Source: Amyelois transitella (taxonomy: Eukaryota; Arthropoda; Insecta; Lepidoptera; Pyralidae). Taken from it: a stretch of DNA of 64,000 nucleotides. Each line of letters begins with the position of its first letter. The first letter of the stretch is position 1. Where the stretch lies: assembly GCF_032362555.1 (NCBI RefSeq), contig NC_083509.1:12733001-12797000 (forward strand). Direction: 5' to 3'. The position numbers and the translations under genes were made by a program. This document shows, piece by piece, positions 44,601-54,908 of this stretch. The notes under the pieces were generated by a model. That model did not search any database and was not told the origin of the DNA. It saw only the letters and a list, made by a program, of their open reading frames with translations.

Positions 44601-47600
44601 ACTTGAAACAGTTCGACGGAACCTATCTTGCTCTATTTACGTGCTTATTATATGTTATGAATTTGGTCAATTCCAGATGTTTTAATTTGTCTGTCATCTG
44701 TAGATTGCAATGGGTCTTTTGCATACAAATGTATCAATGTTTAAAGTATTTTTCGTCAGTCCTGTATTTTGGGCATTCCAGTAAGTTAACTGGATATTCA
44801 CAAGCCTATTACATCTTCAGTGTAACCAGAAGTTAAATTACCACTTTTTTTGTAAAACCTTCGAAGAAGACGACACGACGATTCGCAATGGCTACAATAA
44901 GGAAGGACAAATTAATATACAAACGACTATTGATTTTAGTGTCGTCTGAGCTGGCGAGTTGCTGTTCGAGGCCAATCTATTGATTGCCAACTTCGCATCA
45001 TTATCGAAGAAAATATTCTCAAAAACATCGTGCCAGTCAAGGTCGAGCAGAGCACATAGAAATGCAATTGCAATTAGTGTCTAGCCCGGCGTACATGGTA
45101 TAAGTCTGTGTAGGCTTTTGTTTCGTTTTGGTGCGAGCAACAGTCCATCAGAGGTTGAGTTTCACTTATTTCAACACTAGTATCGTAACTTCTTTTTAAG
45201 TAGGTATATAATAAGTATTCTTAATGTAAATGTGATAAAGGAACGCTTACTATTTTTTTATATATGTTGGCCTTTGTTTATAATAATTGAACTCAAAAAC
45301 TGCTGGGCTGATTTATTGAATTTGGAACTAATAGTCAGACTTCCAGAAACGACGCCCAAAACGTCAAAAGTCTACATATCTTAAAAATAGAAGGTAACTC
45401 ACTCATGACTCGCTTATTCATAACTTCAGCAAAAGTTTGTTCGGGACCAAATCCTATCTTAAGCAACGGCAATGTGCTCCTCCACACTGCTCTTTATTCC
45501 TGAGATTAATCCGTTCCAATTGATCTATTTCCTAGCTTCACAATTCTAAAAGATTTTTTGTTCAACTAACAGCAGATACCCAATACTTCGTTACAATTTA
45601 CTTATTTTCTATTATCACCCACAAAAGTACCAAAGGCACATTTTGTTATGTATACTAATGGAAGATCGCATAAAAACAACGTTTGCAAACTTAAAAGTAC
45701 CTACCAGAATGCAGAAGCTTTAACCAAGTAGGTATTTTAAAGAGATTTAAAATACCTACTTGGTTAAAATTGTTGTATCTTTAAATAACTACTATTTTAC
45801 TGTAGAGTTGTGTTTTCACATGAGATAAGCGTGGCCTTCGTCCAACATCGCGCGATGTGACGTCACGTGCGACCAGCCTCGTTATACATGTACAATTAAC
45901 ATCATTTGATTGCATTAACAACTAACAACCTTTCCTGTCTTTGTTTCATTTTGTGTCTGTATTATATGAATTAGAGGTTCCGCGAAATCTGCAGTTGAAA
46001 TAAGCTATTTATACATATTTATTATTATACGAATTAAGCATTATTAAAAGACTGACTGGCCACTTTTAGCTGTTTGGCTTAATGGTAGAATTGAGAATCA
46101 AATAATGACAGGTTACTAGCCCATAGCCTAAAATCCCAAGTTTATATATTAATTGTTATCAAGGCTGTTGGCTCTGTCTACCCTGTAAGGGGTATAGGCG
46201 TGAATATTTGTACGTATGTAAGCGATATTGTTATGCGAAAATAAGTAGGCTAAAAGCTTCATTCGCACAATACCAATAAAATGACATTGCTTGTCGCCCT
46301 TATAAATGTTTAGGTGACAGCCAATTTACCAACTCAAGTTCAATCGATGATGAATCAATAACAAAATGATGTAATTTGTTTGGTGTGTTGAACGTACTCA
46401 ATGAGCGATGTATTAATAAATTAAGTAGAACCCACCAGGCTTTTTTAGGCTTTTTTCTTGCTTGTTGCTTAATAAATTATCTCTCTTTAAAGTAAAATAA
46501 TGTGTATGAAGTTGATTAATTTTTTTGGACAATAACACTTATATTTTACTTAAAGATACTCATATAATTTTTGGTAAATATGCATGCTATTTTTCGACAA
46601 GTAATTGGACAATAAGGTAAACAACTTACCGTTAAAAAAATACTTATTTTACCCTGCAGACTAGGGACCTTACCTGCAGAATAATTAAATAATTTTAATT
46701 TATATATAAAAAAGCTATGTGTGACCTCACAGCTCTGCCTCCTTACGTTATTCCTTTGCCAGCATCGTCAACCAAAAAAAAAATCCAATATAATTCCTAC
46801 GTCAGGTCTTGGGGTCAGGTTGTATTTTACGTGAAGTAGGGGCGACAAAGATAGAACTTTACGATAGAAGCAAGAGAAGAGTATGAAGTGCCAGCTGTTA
46901 TCTTTAAAGTCCCCAACGGCTGTCACTCATTCACTTTGACATTAGTTTCTCCTTTTCTTCTTGGAAACAGCTATTTCACGTATAAAAACAGTCCTCATGC
47001 TGACGTCACTTCCGTAAGAATAAATATTAATTTTTTAAAATTTATATCATGAAATAAACATTGACAACAAACAAAAAAGGTATATGTGTATGGGTCATGT
47101 CATGTATGGGTCATTTCTAGGTCCTACCTATTGTCTAGTTTCAAAAATTCTATGTGCCGTGCTAGCCAGCCTTGGTCTAAATTTGACAACCTTGAATTAT
47201 TTTATATAATATAGGTATGAGAGTTGAAGGAGAGTCCGAGAACTGGAATGGACCCAATGGCATCATTGAATATAATATTGCACAATCTATTTTGAAGCTT
47301 AGGTAGGTATTTACGTAATACAGACTTGCGTCAATTTGAGCGTTTAATACCAGATCTAGTGCGAAAACTTGAGTATTTAGTAGTAGTATTGGTACCTTAG
47401 TAAACTTTTTGTTTTGACATGATGAGGCAAATATGAACTAGTATTTTGTTGTTTGCATTATGTATTAAAAGCGTGGGCGACAAGTAGAACTCTCGCGATC
47501 GCCAGGCGTTTTGGCGCGTCGTATGAGGGAGACGGAGTGATTAGTGGTGGGCGTGCGCGAACGAGACGCAATGCGTGGTAGCCGTGGTGGTGGGCAGCGG

Positions 47601-50600
47601 GCCGGGCCTGCCGCCATTAGTTATCGCTCGTCATCGCGATGTGTCACGCGGTGGTGCTCGGAGTGCTGTTCTCGTTGCCGTCATACTTGTATTCTGTAGT
47701 CCCATTCAGGTGAGCGTTCATTGGCTGGACATTCGGACGATGAGTTTGACAGATGAAGCTAAATAAAAGTGCGACCTTGACTTTAGCTAATTAAAGTAGA
47801 TAACTTGAATAGGAGACTCGATTAAAATTATTTGTATGTTTAATATGTTCCTAGTTATACTTCTTACCGTAACTTAGGTTTTGGTGTATGACTCAATTTC
47901 CTTATCGTATTTCTTTGGTATTGTCACTATCCGGCTTGTCCGTTAAATGACAACAGGTCAACGATTCCTTAGAATGTGAATCACACGTATTGCATATGAA
48001 TTGAAGCACGTCTGCATATACTTGTGGTCACGAGGGGCTGTCTTTCCATTGGTACATAAAGCACGAAGCGTAATGCATTTGATGCCTGAAAATCAACAGT
48101 AAGCGACCTTCGTTTTCGGCAGACACCAAATATTTAGTTTCTTCGTCTTCTTTCGATGACTAGAATCCCGAACGACCTTATACATAAGCGTTCCAATAAC
48201 TACGGACACCAAAATACCTAGTACCTGGAATAGGTACTTAAGTTTTGGTTTCCGAAATCAAGAAGCCGTGTGGTTCTCGGCACCAATAGAAATAGCCGTG
48301 TGGTTCCCGGTACCAATAGAAAAAAGAATAGGACCACTCCATTTCTTAGTCGCCTTTTACGACATCCACGTGAAACATGTGAAAGATTATAAAACATGGG
48401 ATTCTTCTTTTAGGAGACGGACTAGCAACCTGTCACTTTATATGAATCTCAATTCTATCAGTTATCCAATTCCATCATAAAGCCATGAAGGTGGCCTTTC
48501 AGTATTTTCAAGACTGTTGGCTCTGTCTACCCCGCACGGGATATAGACGAGACTGTATGTATGTATCATAAGTAAATTCAAAAGGAAATTACTACTGAGT
48601 AGGTCTAATACCATAGAAAATTGCTTAGCTACCGCTCTAGATATAATGTTTTATTGTGAAGGACAATTACGGAAGTCTACAATACACGAACTCTGTCGGT
48701 TTTTTAAAATCATTGTCACACGAGCGTGACTTCCACGAAACCTTCTTGATCTTTGTCATCGAATCTGTTGGTTTCAAATGTTTGAGTCGAAGTCTGCATC
48801 TAAAAATATTGTTTCCGTAATAAATCACCAGTATAGTTTGATCTTATCTCATTAGATTAAGAATAGACAGACCCACTTAAGAGACTAACCGGCCCCCGAA
48901 TTACGGCTCTAATGGGAAATAAAAATTAAATCAATTGTTTGTCACATTCCAGGAAGGCGCGGCGCAAAGATCGCGAAGGCGAGCCAGCTGGAGACCCCAA
49001 GTTGTACCTGCAGGAGGCGCTGCTGGAGCGCAAGCTGCCCGAGCTCGACATGCGACAGCTCGTGGAGCTGCCGCACGGGCTGGACTACAACGAGTGGCTT
49101 GCTTCTCACAGTGAGTATCTTATTTCTGATATCGTGCTGGGAAGTTATCCGTAGAACGTTTCAACGCAACATCTGATTAGAACGTAAGCCTTAAGTAAGG
49201 ACAAAGTTCTGTGATGAAAACCGATGAATGTGATGACGGTGACGAACCAGTGTGCTCGGTCGGGATATGAACTGGGTTATTTCCTATGTGTAAATTTAAC
49301 TGCGTATTCGGTCATGATGACAACAGCTTTTTGTTTATCTCGCCGTGTTTTTTACAGTTCCTTCTTTGATAACGTTGAGTCGGATTAAAGGATATTTTTC
49401 ATGTCGTGTAACGTGGTTTTATACAAAATTCGTTATTTTATGTTAGGTTTATTTGTATTCACAAGAAATACACCTTTTTCTTTATCCTTGAAGTCTCGCC
49501 TTTAGCGAAGTTACCTGAGGTCGTTTAAAAACAGTTCAAGCGTTTCATCAATACTCACTTACCTGTTGATAAGAAGATAAGATAAAACGTATAAGTAGCA
49601 AAATTTATCATTTTCCTTCCATCTTTATTCAATTTGTTTAATGTTAATACTTAGTCGGTAAATTTTAAATAGTTTGCCGCATAATTTCAGCTGAAACTTT
49701 TCTTGTTTCGTACTTTTAAGAGCGTGTTTTAACTTTGTTTTAACATATTTTGGATTTATGTGAATTTGTGTTCGGTATACCTAATAACAATGCAGAGCAG
49801 ACCTTAATAGCATTTTAGGTTTTATTGTTTACAATTATCTAAGTCTTGAAATCTATGTGAAAAAGAGATTTTAAAAATTCTTGCAATTATCAAGTAATTG
49901 AAAAGCCGTAAGTCAAAACTAATAATGTTTATAATTTGAAACGTGCTATGAAAGCTCTTTCATTTGATACCACAGGAAACCGTAAATATATTTTTTAGTT
50001 CTTTACTTTAAGTCCCCTAGAGGGCGCTGTAATCAATTCAACGTTACGGCATGTAGCCTATAACCAGCAGACGAAAAAGAGGCTTCCAACGACTCTCATT
50101 TATCTAATAATGATGTTATGAGAGAACAGATAAAACATCGATACCCACATACATACAGGTCAAAATCATAACTCTTGTTACTCGTCAAACCATCAGTTTT
50201 AAAGCAGAGAATGGCACATTTTTAAACCTCGAGGTCAGTTTATTTATAGGTAATTCCGCTTCCACCAACCAAAAAATATTATTAATTTAAATTTATTTAT
50301 TAATTAAAATCTGCCAAAACAAACCAATAAAACGAAAGAACTCCGTCAAGTCTGCCGCAGAGGCTACTGAGAAAAGCGTATTGCATTACCAACTCTACCC
50401 CTCTTCCCACCGTGTGATGGGACTCCCACCGGCCCACCGCCAGTGTGAAGCGCCACGGCCACGTCATGGGGATTGTTGCACATCATTACTTGGCATACAA
50501 CTTCATCCGCGACTTCTCATAGTCCAAGTTCTTAATATTATATAAAATTAAACTAACATCTGTGTTCAAATTACACAGATTGCGTTAGCCTCTAAGTAAT

Positions 50601-53371
50601 TTGTGTTTCGAAAACTTATATATGCCCACGAGCCTGGGGCTAATAAGAGAATGTTCGTTTCTATGCCCTGGCCGGGATTCGAACCCGGGACTTACTGTGT
50701 TACGGTGAACCGCACTGCTGCGGCCCCACTGAGGCCGCCAAATATCATCAACTTTCTGGCGTTTATTCTAGACGTCAAGTTAGCAAAAAATAAATGATAT
50801 TTGAAAAACACCAACACACACTCCCTTTAACTCTTCTTCATTTTGTGTGATCTGTTTATTGCCTTGCCTGTAAGTGTTAACAAAAGAATTAACATTGTAT
50901 TGGCCGATAACGAACGAAATGTTTCTCTCTAATCTTTGCGTGTTCCCAGTTGCAAATTCCACCTCAATGCCTCGGGCCTAATTCACTTCCACTCGCCGTC
51001 CCTTCCACTATGCCGGCGACTTTTACTTGAACCTTGCTGTTCCTCAGATATACGGCAGGCTTCCACAAGATGTGGCCAAACCAGCGTAGGCGGCTCTCTT
51101 ACATTTTGCTTATATCACGGACATGAAGGCTGCCGTTGAAATGGGAGTTCCTCACGCGGTCTCTACGCGAATATCCGCACATCCAGTGCAGCATGTTCAT
51201 CTCCCGAACACGCAGGTCCTGCTTGTACCGGGCAAGCACGGGCCATGTCTCACATTTACTCGATCAAATGGATGGAAATAGCGTTACCACTAGGTGGCGC
51301 TGATTAAATCACATACAAATTCGCGTTAACTTGCGCGACTCGTTTGATCTTATTCTTATAAAACTTGCATTTACGAGTAACTTCTTCACTTCACTTAACC
51401 TCACTGAACTTCGTCGCTGTACAATTAGTTTTTATAATATAGAAATAAAAACCGGCCAAATGCGAGTCGGTCTCGTGTACGAAGGGTTCCGTACCATCGT
51501 CACGTTTTTTACTTAATATTTAATTTTTTATATTCACGTTTCTACCAAAGCCCCTAAAAGCGAGCAAAGAAATAGATGCATTATAAGACGTACAGTGTTG
51601 GTGTTATAATTTTCAGCACTGGCGCTATTCGACCACGTGAACCTGCTGTACGGCACCGTGTCGGAGTTCTGCACGGCGGCGTCGTGCGCGGACATGGCGG
51701 GCCCGGGCGGCCGCACCTACGCCTGGTACGACGAGCGCGGCAAGAAGTCGCGGGTCGCCGCGCCGCAGTACGTGGACTACGTCATGACCTACACACAGAA
51801 GACGGTCAATGACGAAACTATTTTTCCTACTAAATATGGTGAGTTGGCCACTGTTGCATTAGGCATCTTAACCACAATTGGGTTAGTCAAATTTTGTATT
51901 GTGAGTGTACTCTTGTTTCAAAAATAGTTCTTACAAGATCACTACCCGTTTGTCTGTCTGCCAATACCTTTTTACTGGAAAATGTTTCAAATACTACTCT
52001 TGACGAAAACCTGACCTAACATATAACAGTAGCTTGGGAAATTGGCGTGAGGGTATGTAATCCCAGAATGCCGGTAGAAGGGGCTGGTCTATTAATCCTT
52101 ATTTAGGCCTGTCCTTTTTACGGTAGTTACAAGAGTACGTACGGAGTAAATGGTGCAAGTAAAAGCTGGCGTGTTATTGAGATGAAACACTGGAAAGATT
52201 GACACCCGTGCAGAAAATCTGCATTCGCGGCACTTTCTCAGCAGCCAATAATCTTTTCAACGATCGACAATTCGGATTTCGCCGACATCGGACAGGAGCC
52301 TCAACGTTTCAGTTTCTTGATGCATTTACCTTCGCCACTCCAGGGGCACATCCCACTGCCACTCTGAAGTCCACTTCACCGTCAATTTACATATCAATGG
52401 TATGTTACCCTCAGCGACAACAAATGTGTGTCGCCTCAATGATCATCGTCTTCTCTCATCTTACTCCTGGTTTTGTCCCGGTTGCGAGGAGAGGAGCACG
52501 GGGTATGCCTTTGACTATGGATTCTGGTTTGGGTGAGTCAGGTTTTTCCACGAAGCGACTCCCGTCTAACCTTCGCAACCTAACCGGTATTGGATCGATC
52601 ATGGTTACGCATCCAGTTGCCTGAATCGGTTAGTTTCGGGCAACATCGGTTAGGGTCGCGAGCTCGGCGGGCGGTCAAGCAGCACGCTGTCCGCAGCGAA
52701 CGAGTTCCCGGCGGGGTTCGAGAGCGTGGTGCGGCGCGTGGTGCGGCTGCTGTTCCACGTGGTGGCGCACCTGTACGCCGCGCACTTCCGCGAGCTGGCG
52801 CTGCTGCGGCTGCACGCGCACCTGCACCTCACCTTCGCGCACCTCACCGCGCTCGACCGCCGCTTCGCGCTGCTGGACCACAAGGAGACCGAGGTGACGC
52901 ACACTTTCTTCAAGGTGTCATCAGAAATAGCAAAAACAAAGTTATTCATTAAACATTCTACTAATATTTTAAATGCGAAAGTTTGGGACTATGTATGTAT
53001 GTATGGCAGTTTGTTACTCTTTCACGCAAATACTACTGAACTGATTACGATGAAATTTGGAGACCCAGAATAACACATAGGCTACTTTGCCGCTTTACGG
53101 AATTTCCGGCAGGATTGATTGTTACGTAATGATAGGGTTTCCACGCGGACGAAGTCGCGGGCGACCTGTAGTGAACTATAAAAATGTCGACTTATCTTCC
53201 TCCCAAAGTTGGCTTCCGTTTAAAAGCAACACATTATTGGGAGGCTGTATGCGAGTACGCCAAGGTCTCGTCCCGTTGCAGGTGCTGCGCGACCTGGAGA
53301 CGGCGCTGCGCCTGGGCGCCGCGGACGCCGAGCGCGACCCCGTCGTCACGCAGCCGCTCGCCACCGCCTGA
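29614..53371 (+). CDS. Mob2: MOB kinase activator 2 (Mob2), alternative 5' exons
   Basis: Binds and activates NDR/Tricornered kinases; the fly gene acts in cell shape and neuromuscular growth. Common exons: 48953-49110, 51617-51838, 52697-52893 and 53282-53371 (TGA), phases 2-1-1-0, about 222 residues. Motifs follow MOB2 in order: LPHGLDYNEWLASHT, LYGTVSEFC, WYDERGKK, APQYVDYVM, DETIFPTKY. The zinc ligands are visible as FCTAASC and HVVAHLYAAH. The 29614-29687 exon ends in TVDWFMG, matching the MOB2 start MDWLMG; it opens in phase 0 after TTTTGTTTAG, so an earlier exon probably exists. Further first exons at 32701, 40545, 41323 and 47639 are listed separately. AATAAA lies at 53471. The 29688-48952 intron is about 19 kb and repeat-rich. 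Confidence 0.92.
31285..31620 (+). mobile_element. tRNA-related SINE, family C
   Basis: A GGTTCGAATCCCACCCTGGG B-box segment near 31331 is followed by a body with CAGGCAACTGGATGTGTAAC and GACGGGAGTCACACTTGG. Minus-oriented pieces of the same family are at about 8790-8890 and 52490-52640. Not a working tRNA: the A-box half is degraded and the body is unrelated. Confidence 0.65.
32400..32700 (+). promoter_or_regulatory. GC-rich promoter/5' UTR of Mob2 exon B
   Basis: A sharp rise in GC and CpG starts near 32445 (GTGCGAGGCGCGGGGAGCGC), rich in CGACG and CGCG, and runs into the exon at 32701. The GC-rich zone resumes at 33080-33230, after exon B. This looks like a promoter zone. No TATA box was recognised. 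Confidence 0.4.
32701..32921 (+). CDS. Mob2: Mob2 alternative first exon B
   Basis: ATG 32701 (or the in-frame ATG at 32728, MSEGGGSGEEESPARRW) opens a frame of 73 codons plus two bases. It ends TTCTGCAG at GTGCTT. The phase-2 end joins the G of the 48953 exon to give an Arg, then KARRKDREGE. The product would be an acidic Gly/Ser start, a basic Arg-rich stretch, then the MOB domain. GC content is far above the surroundings. The donor GTGCTT is not ideal, and no transcript evidence is available. Confidence 0.6.
33503..33668. mobile_element. SINE family A joined head-on to a LINE 3' piece
   Basis: A minus-oriented family A piece (complement of the tail, then GACAGAGCCAGCAGTC and GCCACGTTCAGCTGTTG) runs straight into a plus-oriented LINE family B piece (AGCAGTATGCAGG, GTAGTCTCTGCCTACACCTC). 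Such a junction suggests template switching or twin priming at insertion, or one element landing in the other. Confidence 0.5.
34313..34432 (-). mobile_element. SINE family A insertion in foldback copy 1
   Basis: Flanked by GCCCAT on both sides (just before the ATAC repeat, and again before CGCCAGAGG). Copy 2 reads GCGCCCATCGCCGGAGG without it. It is minus-oriented with its CATA-repeat tail on the left. Confidence 0.75.
34519..34665 (+). mobile_element. SINE family A insertion with 9-bp target duplication
   Basis: ATGATGATT at 34510-34518 and 34666-34674 flanks 147 bases that start CTTTTTTAGGCGATGGG and end TATAGACGTGATTATATG then TATG. Copy 2 of the host element has a single ATGATGATT at the matching point (about 62540). 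The empty site shows that this 5'-truncated unit moved as a retroelement. Confidence 0.85.
35292..36982. other. Mob2 intron, no gene seen
   Basis: AT-rich with a CATA repeat near 35806-35826. At 36064-36078 and 36110-36124 there is a 15-bp inverted repeat (CCGCTGTATGGCTCA against TGAGCCACACAGCGG) with one mismatch pair and an AT-rich loop. No open frame here has splice signals that join Mob2. Confidence 0.4.
36983..37085 (+). mobile_element. SINE family A fragment
   Basis: TCATAAAGCCATACAGCTG through GTATATAGACGTAACTATAT, the 3' half of a plus-oriented copy. Confidence 0.6.
37271..37567 (+). mobile_element. Helitron-like element
   Basis: Contains GAATAAACTCAAAAACTAC and ends CGTGCAAAGCCGGGACGGG then TTGCTAG (37561-37567). 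The same ending occurs at 11575-11578. The 5' end is uncertain. Confidence 0.45.
38100..38280. promoter_or_regulatory. Isolated GC-rich island in the Mob2 intron
   Basis: CpG-dense block with GCGTGACGTCGGCGAGGAGC and GGCTGCCGGCCGGCGTCGCC, bounded sharply by AT-rich DNA. Open on the minus strand for about 60 codons but without recognisable domains. It may be another promoter or a non-coding exon. Confidence 0.25.
38446..38605 (+). mobile_element. tRNA-derived SINE family T, body only
   Basis: GGCCTGGGTCTTGGATGTTT, then TCGTTGAGTTAGTATCTCG and GTCCCGTATATATTTATTTA. Plus-oriented and lacking the tRNA-like head. Matches 27482-27733 in reverse. Confidence 0.7.
38889..38965 (+). repeat. Dispersed repeat with GGCCAAGTAAGAGTCGGACT
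   Basis: A short copy of a family also seen at 51446-51495 (CGGCCAAATGCGAGTCGGTC, then GAAGGGTTCCGTACCATCG). Similar GCGAGTCGGACTCG repeats are common in moth DNA. The class is not certain. Confidence 0.45.
40545..40561 (+). CDS. Mob2: Mob2 candidate alternative first exon E (very short)
   Basis: ATG CTG GAC TGC TTG TG then GTAAGT gives MLDCL plus two bases, the same phase 2 as the other Mob2 first exons. Joined to 48953 it reads MLDCLWKARRKD, close in layout to the human MOB2 start MDWLMGKSKAK. It follows a moderately GC-rich leader. The exon is too short to trust without transcripts. Confidence 0.4.
41030..41322 (+). promoter_or_regulatory. GC-rich leader of Mob2 exon C
   Basis: GCGCGGTGCGGTGTGGCGTG and following CpG-rich DNA lead into ATG 41323. 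A donor-like GCAAGGTAAGTGG at about 41080 suggests an extra untranslated exon. No TATA box was seen. Confidence 0.35.
41323..41465 (+). CDS. Mob2: Mob2 alternative first exon C
   Basis: ATG 41323 opens MLRSPGPGGMVGLPPPPPHA, then a stretch ending PVAFLGGLVA, for 47 codons plus two bases before a consensus GTAAGT donor. Phase 2 matches the 48953 acceptor. The encoded start is Pro/Gly-rich, with a hydrophobic end that could bind membrane or a partner. The strong donor and matching phase make this the best-supported of the upstream starts. Confidence 0.65.
41466..45718. other. Mob2 intron, no gene seen
   Basis: AT-rich. A perfect 50-bp direct repeat lies at 42193-42242 and 42707-42756, with 464 bases between. 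A GAGA-rich tract (ATAGAGAGAGAGATAGAC) lies near 43090. A block near 43440-43520 is slightly GC-richer. No exon was supported. Confidence 0.4.
45719..45768. repeat. Perfect 23-bp hairpin with GAGA loop
   Basis: TTTAACCAAGTAGGTATTTTAAA at 45719-45741, GAGA, then the exact complement at 45746-45768. The four-base loop is of the GNRA type, so the transcript would form a very stable hairpin inside the Mob2 intron. Confidence 0.85.
46044..46215. mobile_element. Two SINE family A pieces head to head
   Basis: A minus-oriented piece (GCCACTTTTAGCTGTTTGGC through CTAAAATCCCAAG) faces a plus-oriented tail piece (GGCTGTTGGCTCTGTCTACC, GTATAGGCGTGAATATTTG). They form an imperfect foldback. Confidence 0.55.
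47460..47638 (+). promoter_or_regulatory. GC-rich leader of Mob2 exon D
   Basis: AACTCTCGCGATCGCCAGGC and following CpG-rich DNA precede ATG 47639. Two upstream ATGs (near 47520 and 47571) open short out-of-frame frames, which would lower translation of exon D. Confidence 0.35.
47639..47709 (+). CDS. Mob2: Mob2 alternative first exon D
   Basis: ATG 47639 opens MCHAVVLGVLFSLPSYLYSV then VPF plus two bases before GTGAGC. The phase-2 end gives Arg at the junction, then KARRKD. The peptide is strongly hydrophobic, like a signal anchor, which would be unusual for a MOB protein and could tether it to membrane. It is the first exon nearest the common acceptor (1.2 kb). A longer GTG-initiated frame here ends in the wrong phase. 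Confidence 0.55.
48265..48565 (+). mobile_element. SINE family A, near full length
   Basis: The head GCCGTGTGGTTCTCGGCACC is present twice in tandem, followed by the full body AGTCGCCTTTTACGACATCC, GGAGACGGACTAGCAACC and the tail GGATATAGACGAGACTGTAT then TATG. The doubled head is a local duplication. It lies 390 bp before the common Mob2 exon. Confidence 0.7.
49111..51616. other. Mob2 intron with a tRNA-derived SINE
   Basis: A minus-oriented family T SINE lies at about 50570-50745 (CTGGCCGGGATTCGAACCCG). A dispersed-repeat fragment lies at 51446-51495. No exon was seen in the rest. Confidence 0.45.
52199..52640. mobile_element. LINE RT scrap followed by SINE family C
   Basis: At about 52199-52310 the plus frame reads SAANNLFNDRQFGFRRHRTG, a reverse transcriptase motif with the QFGFR core. 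At about 52490-52640 a minus-oriented family C copy follows (GGTATGCCTTTGACTATGG, GCATCCAGTTGCCTGAATC). Both lie in the Mob2 intron that ends 56 bp later at 52696. Confidence 0.6.
53053..53170 (+). mobile_element. Helitron-like tail fragment
   Basis: CACATAGGCTACTTTGCCGC then CACGCGGACGAAGTCGCGGG, ending near 53170. It sits in the last Mob2 intron (52894-53281). Confidence 0.5.
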
Positions 53372-53479
53372 GCGCACGTTGTTAACTCTATTGTACATAG
53401 CTCCATCTGTTAAGTAGTTTTAGGTGATTACGTTTAGTTTACCCTATAATTTGTGATCGCTTTGGTTGTAAATAAAAGT

Positions 53480-54291
53480 GATATTTGTTTAAACTAATAA
53501 ACTGAAAGCTTTATGATTGAAATTTTGTTGTTTTCTTTTCACTGAACTTCACACATTCGTGATACTATACTTATTTTTTAAAGAACATATAAGATGTTGT
53601 CTTGTGAGCTTTTACCCACAGCTTCGAATTACGAATTTAATAATAATAAATAAATAAACAACAAAATTATCACCTCCAATAAAAAGCAACGAATTAAACG
53701 CCACCTACAAAAGGCGACGAATTTGGCGCCACCTACAAATGAATACAGTTTTTTTTAATCGGGAATTTTAAGAATGAAAAGTTCTCCAGGATATAAACTA
53801 TATACATATAGGTGACCTGTCTGGATGATAACTGGTCAAGAACATTAATTCAGTAGATAACTCGTGAAGAGTTACCAACTTTACTTTTGCATTTATAATA
53901 TTGGTTGGGATTCCAAGGGAGACCTCACTGACGTGGAAAATAAAGGTGACCTGTCTGGATGTCTCGGTGATTCGGCCTGTGTCATAATTGTATCATAGAC
54001 AAAAAAATATTTTACTGTAGACACAGTATTTACGTCTTTTACGTTGACAGAGATATCATTGATCCAATTATACTACATCGTTGTTTATTTTGAACAATTT
54101 ACAATGTATTCCTTCACTTTCCGTTATTTATTGAAATTTCGCAAGCTAACACGACAACAATGAGATTAAATAAGCGTTCTATTTTACGTTTATTCCTGAA
54201 TAAGGTAAGTGTTAAAAGTCCAGAGGAAAACTATGGTAAGCAGTTAAATCTACCATAGTTTTTCTACGTTCTTAAAGAAAGAATAATTGTA
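53480..54291. other. Intergenic region Mob2-Hip14
   Basis: AT-rich. AGGTGACCTGTCTGGATG occurs twice, near 53810 and 53944, and GCCACCTACAAA twice near 53700-53740. No gene is supported. Confidence 0.4.
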
Positions 54292-54457
54292 TCTTGATCA
54301 AATTAAGGACGTCCTGGCAAACGGTCAGGTCAAGAGTACCGCCGAGCTTGAATGAAAAGAGTTATGAATGTGGATGAAGCGAAGGAAGTATGCAGAGATC
54401 GTGGCAAGATGTAGTCTCTGCCTACCCCTCCGGGAAAGAGGCCTGATTTTATGTATA
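54292..54457 (+). mobile_element. LINE 3'-end (family B), best copy
   Basis: CTTGATCAAATTAAGGACGT through GCAGAGATCGTGGCAAGATG, GTAGTCTCTGCCTACCCCTC and GGCCTGATTTTATGTATA. In the fullest frame the consensus reads MNVDEAKEVCRDRG then SAYPSGKEA before a stop. Ends directly against the MITE at 54458. Confidence 0.7.
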
Positions 54458-54908
54458 CAGGGTGACATTTAAAACAACTGCATCCTTTTAAACATAGACT
54501 ATACCCATGCTTCTGAGCCGTTTGAGCCTATTTTTATTTAAATGTCATCATTTTCACGTTTAAAAAACCCTCAAAAACTACGTCACACGCTTTATTAAAG
54601 ACCAATACTACAAAAAGAAATTATAAACTAAACATGTAAATAAATGTCTGAAAAATTAGTAGTATCAAGATCAAGTTGTCGGGATCGCTCAGCTGAATGA
54701 ATTGTGTCGTTAACCTCTGAATCTTACGCGTCGCTTTTCCGCCGGCCGGGGTGATATGACGTATTTAGGATCGTGGATTTTGATACTTTTATTTTTTTTC
54801 GTACTTTCTGAAATATGAGCTGATATTTTTCTATTAACGTTTTTAAATATCCTTTAGATGAGTACACTTAACAGTTAAATTTATGCAGTTGAATTAAAAG
54901 TCACCCTG
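54458..54908 (+). mobile_element. MITE with CAGGGTGAC inverted ends, 451 bp
   Basis: The ends are CAGGGTGACATTTAAAAC and the complement of CAGGGTGACTTTTAATTC, with CAACTGCAT also shared on both sides. TATA flanks both ends (54454-54457, 54909-54912). A TA target with CAGGGTG ends would suit Tc1/mariner; a 4-bp TATA target is the alternative. Non-coding. Confidence 0.65.
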
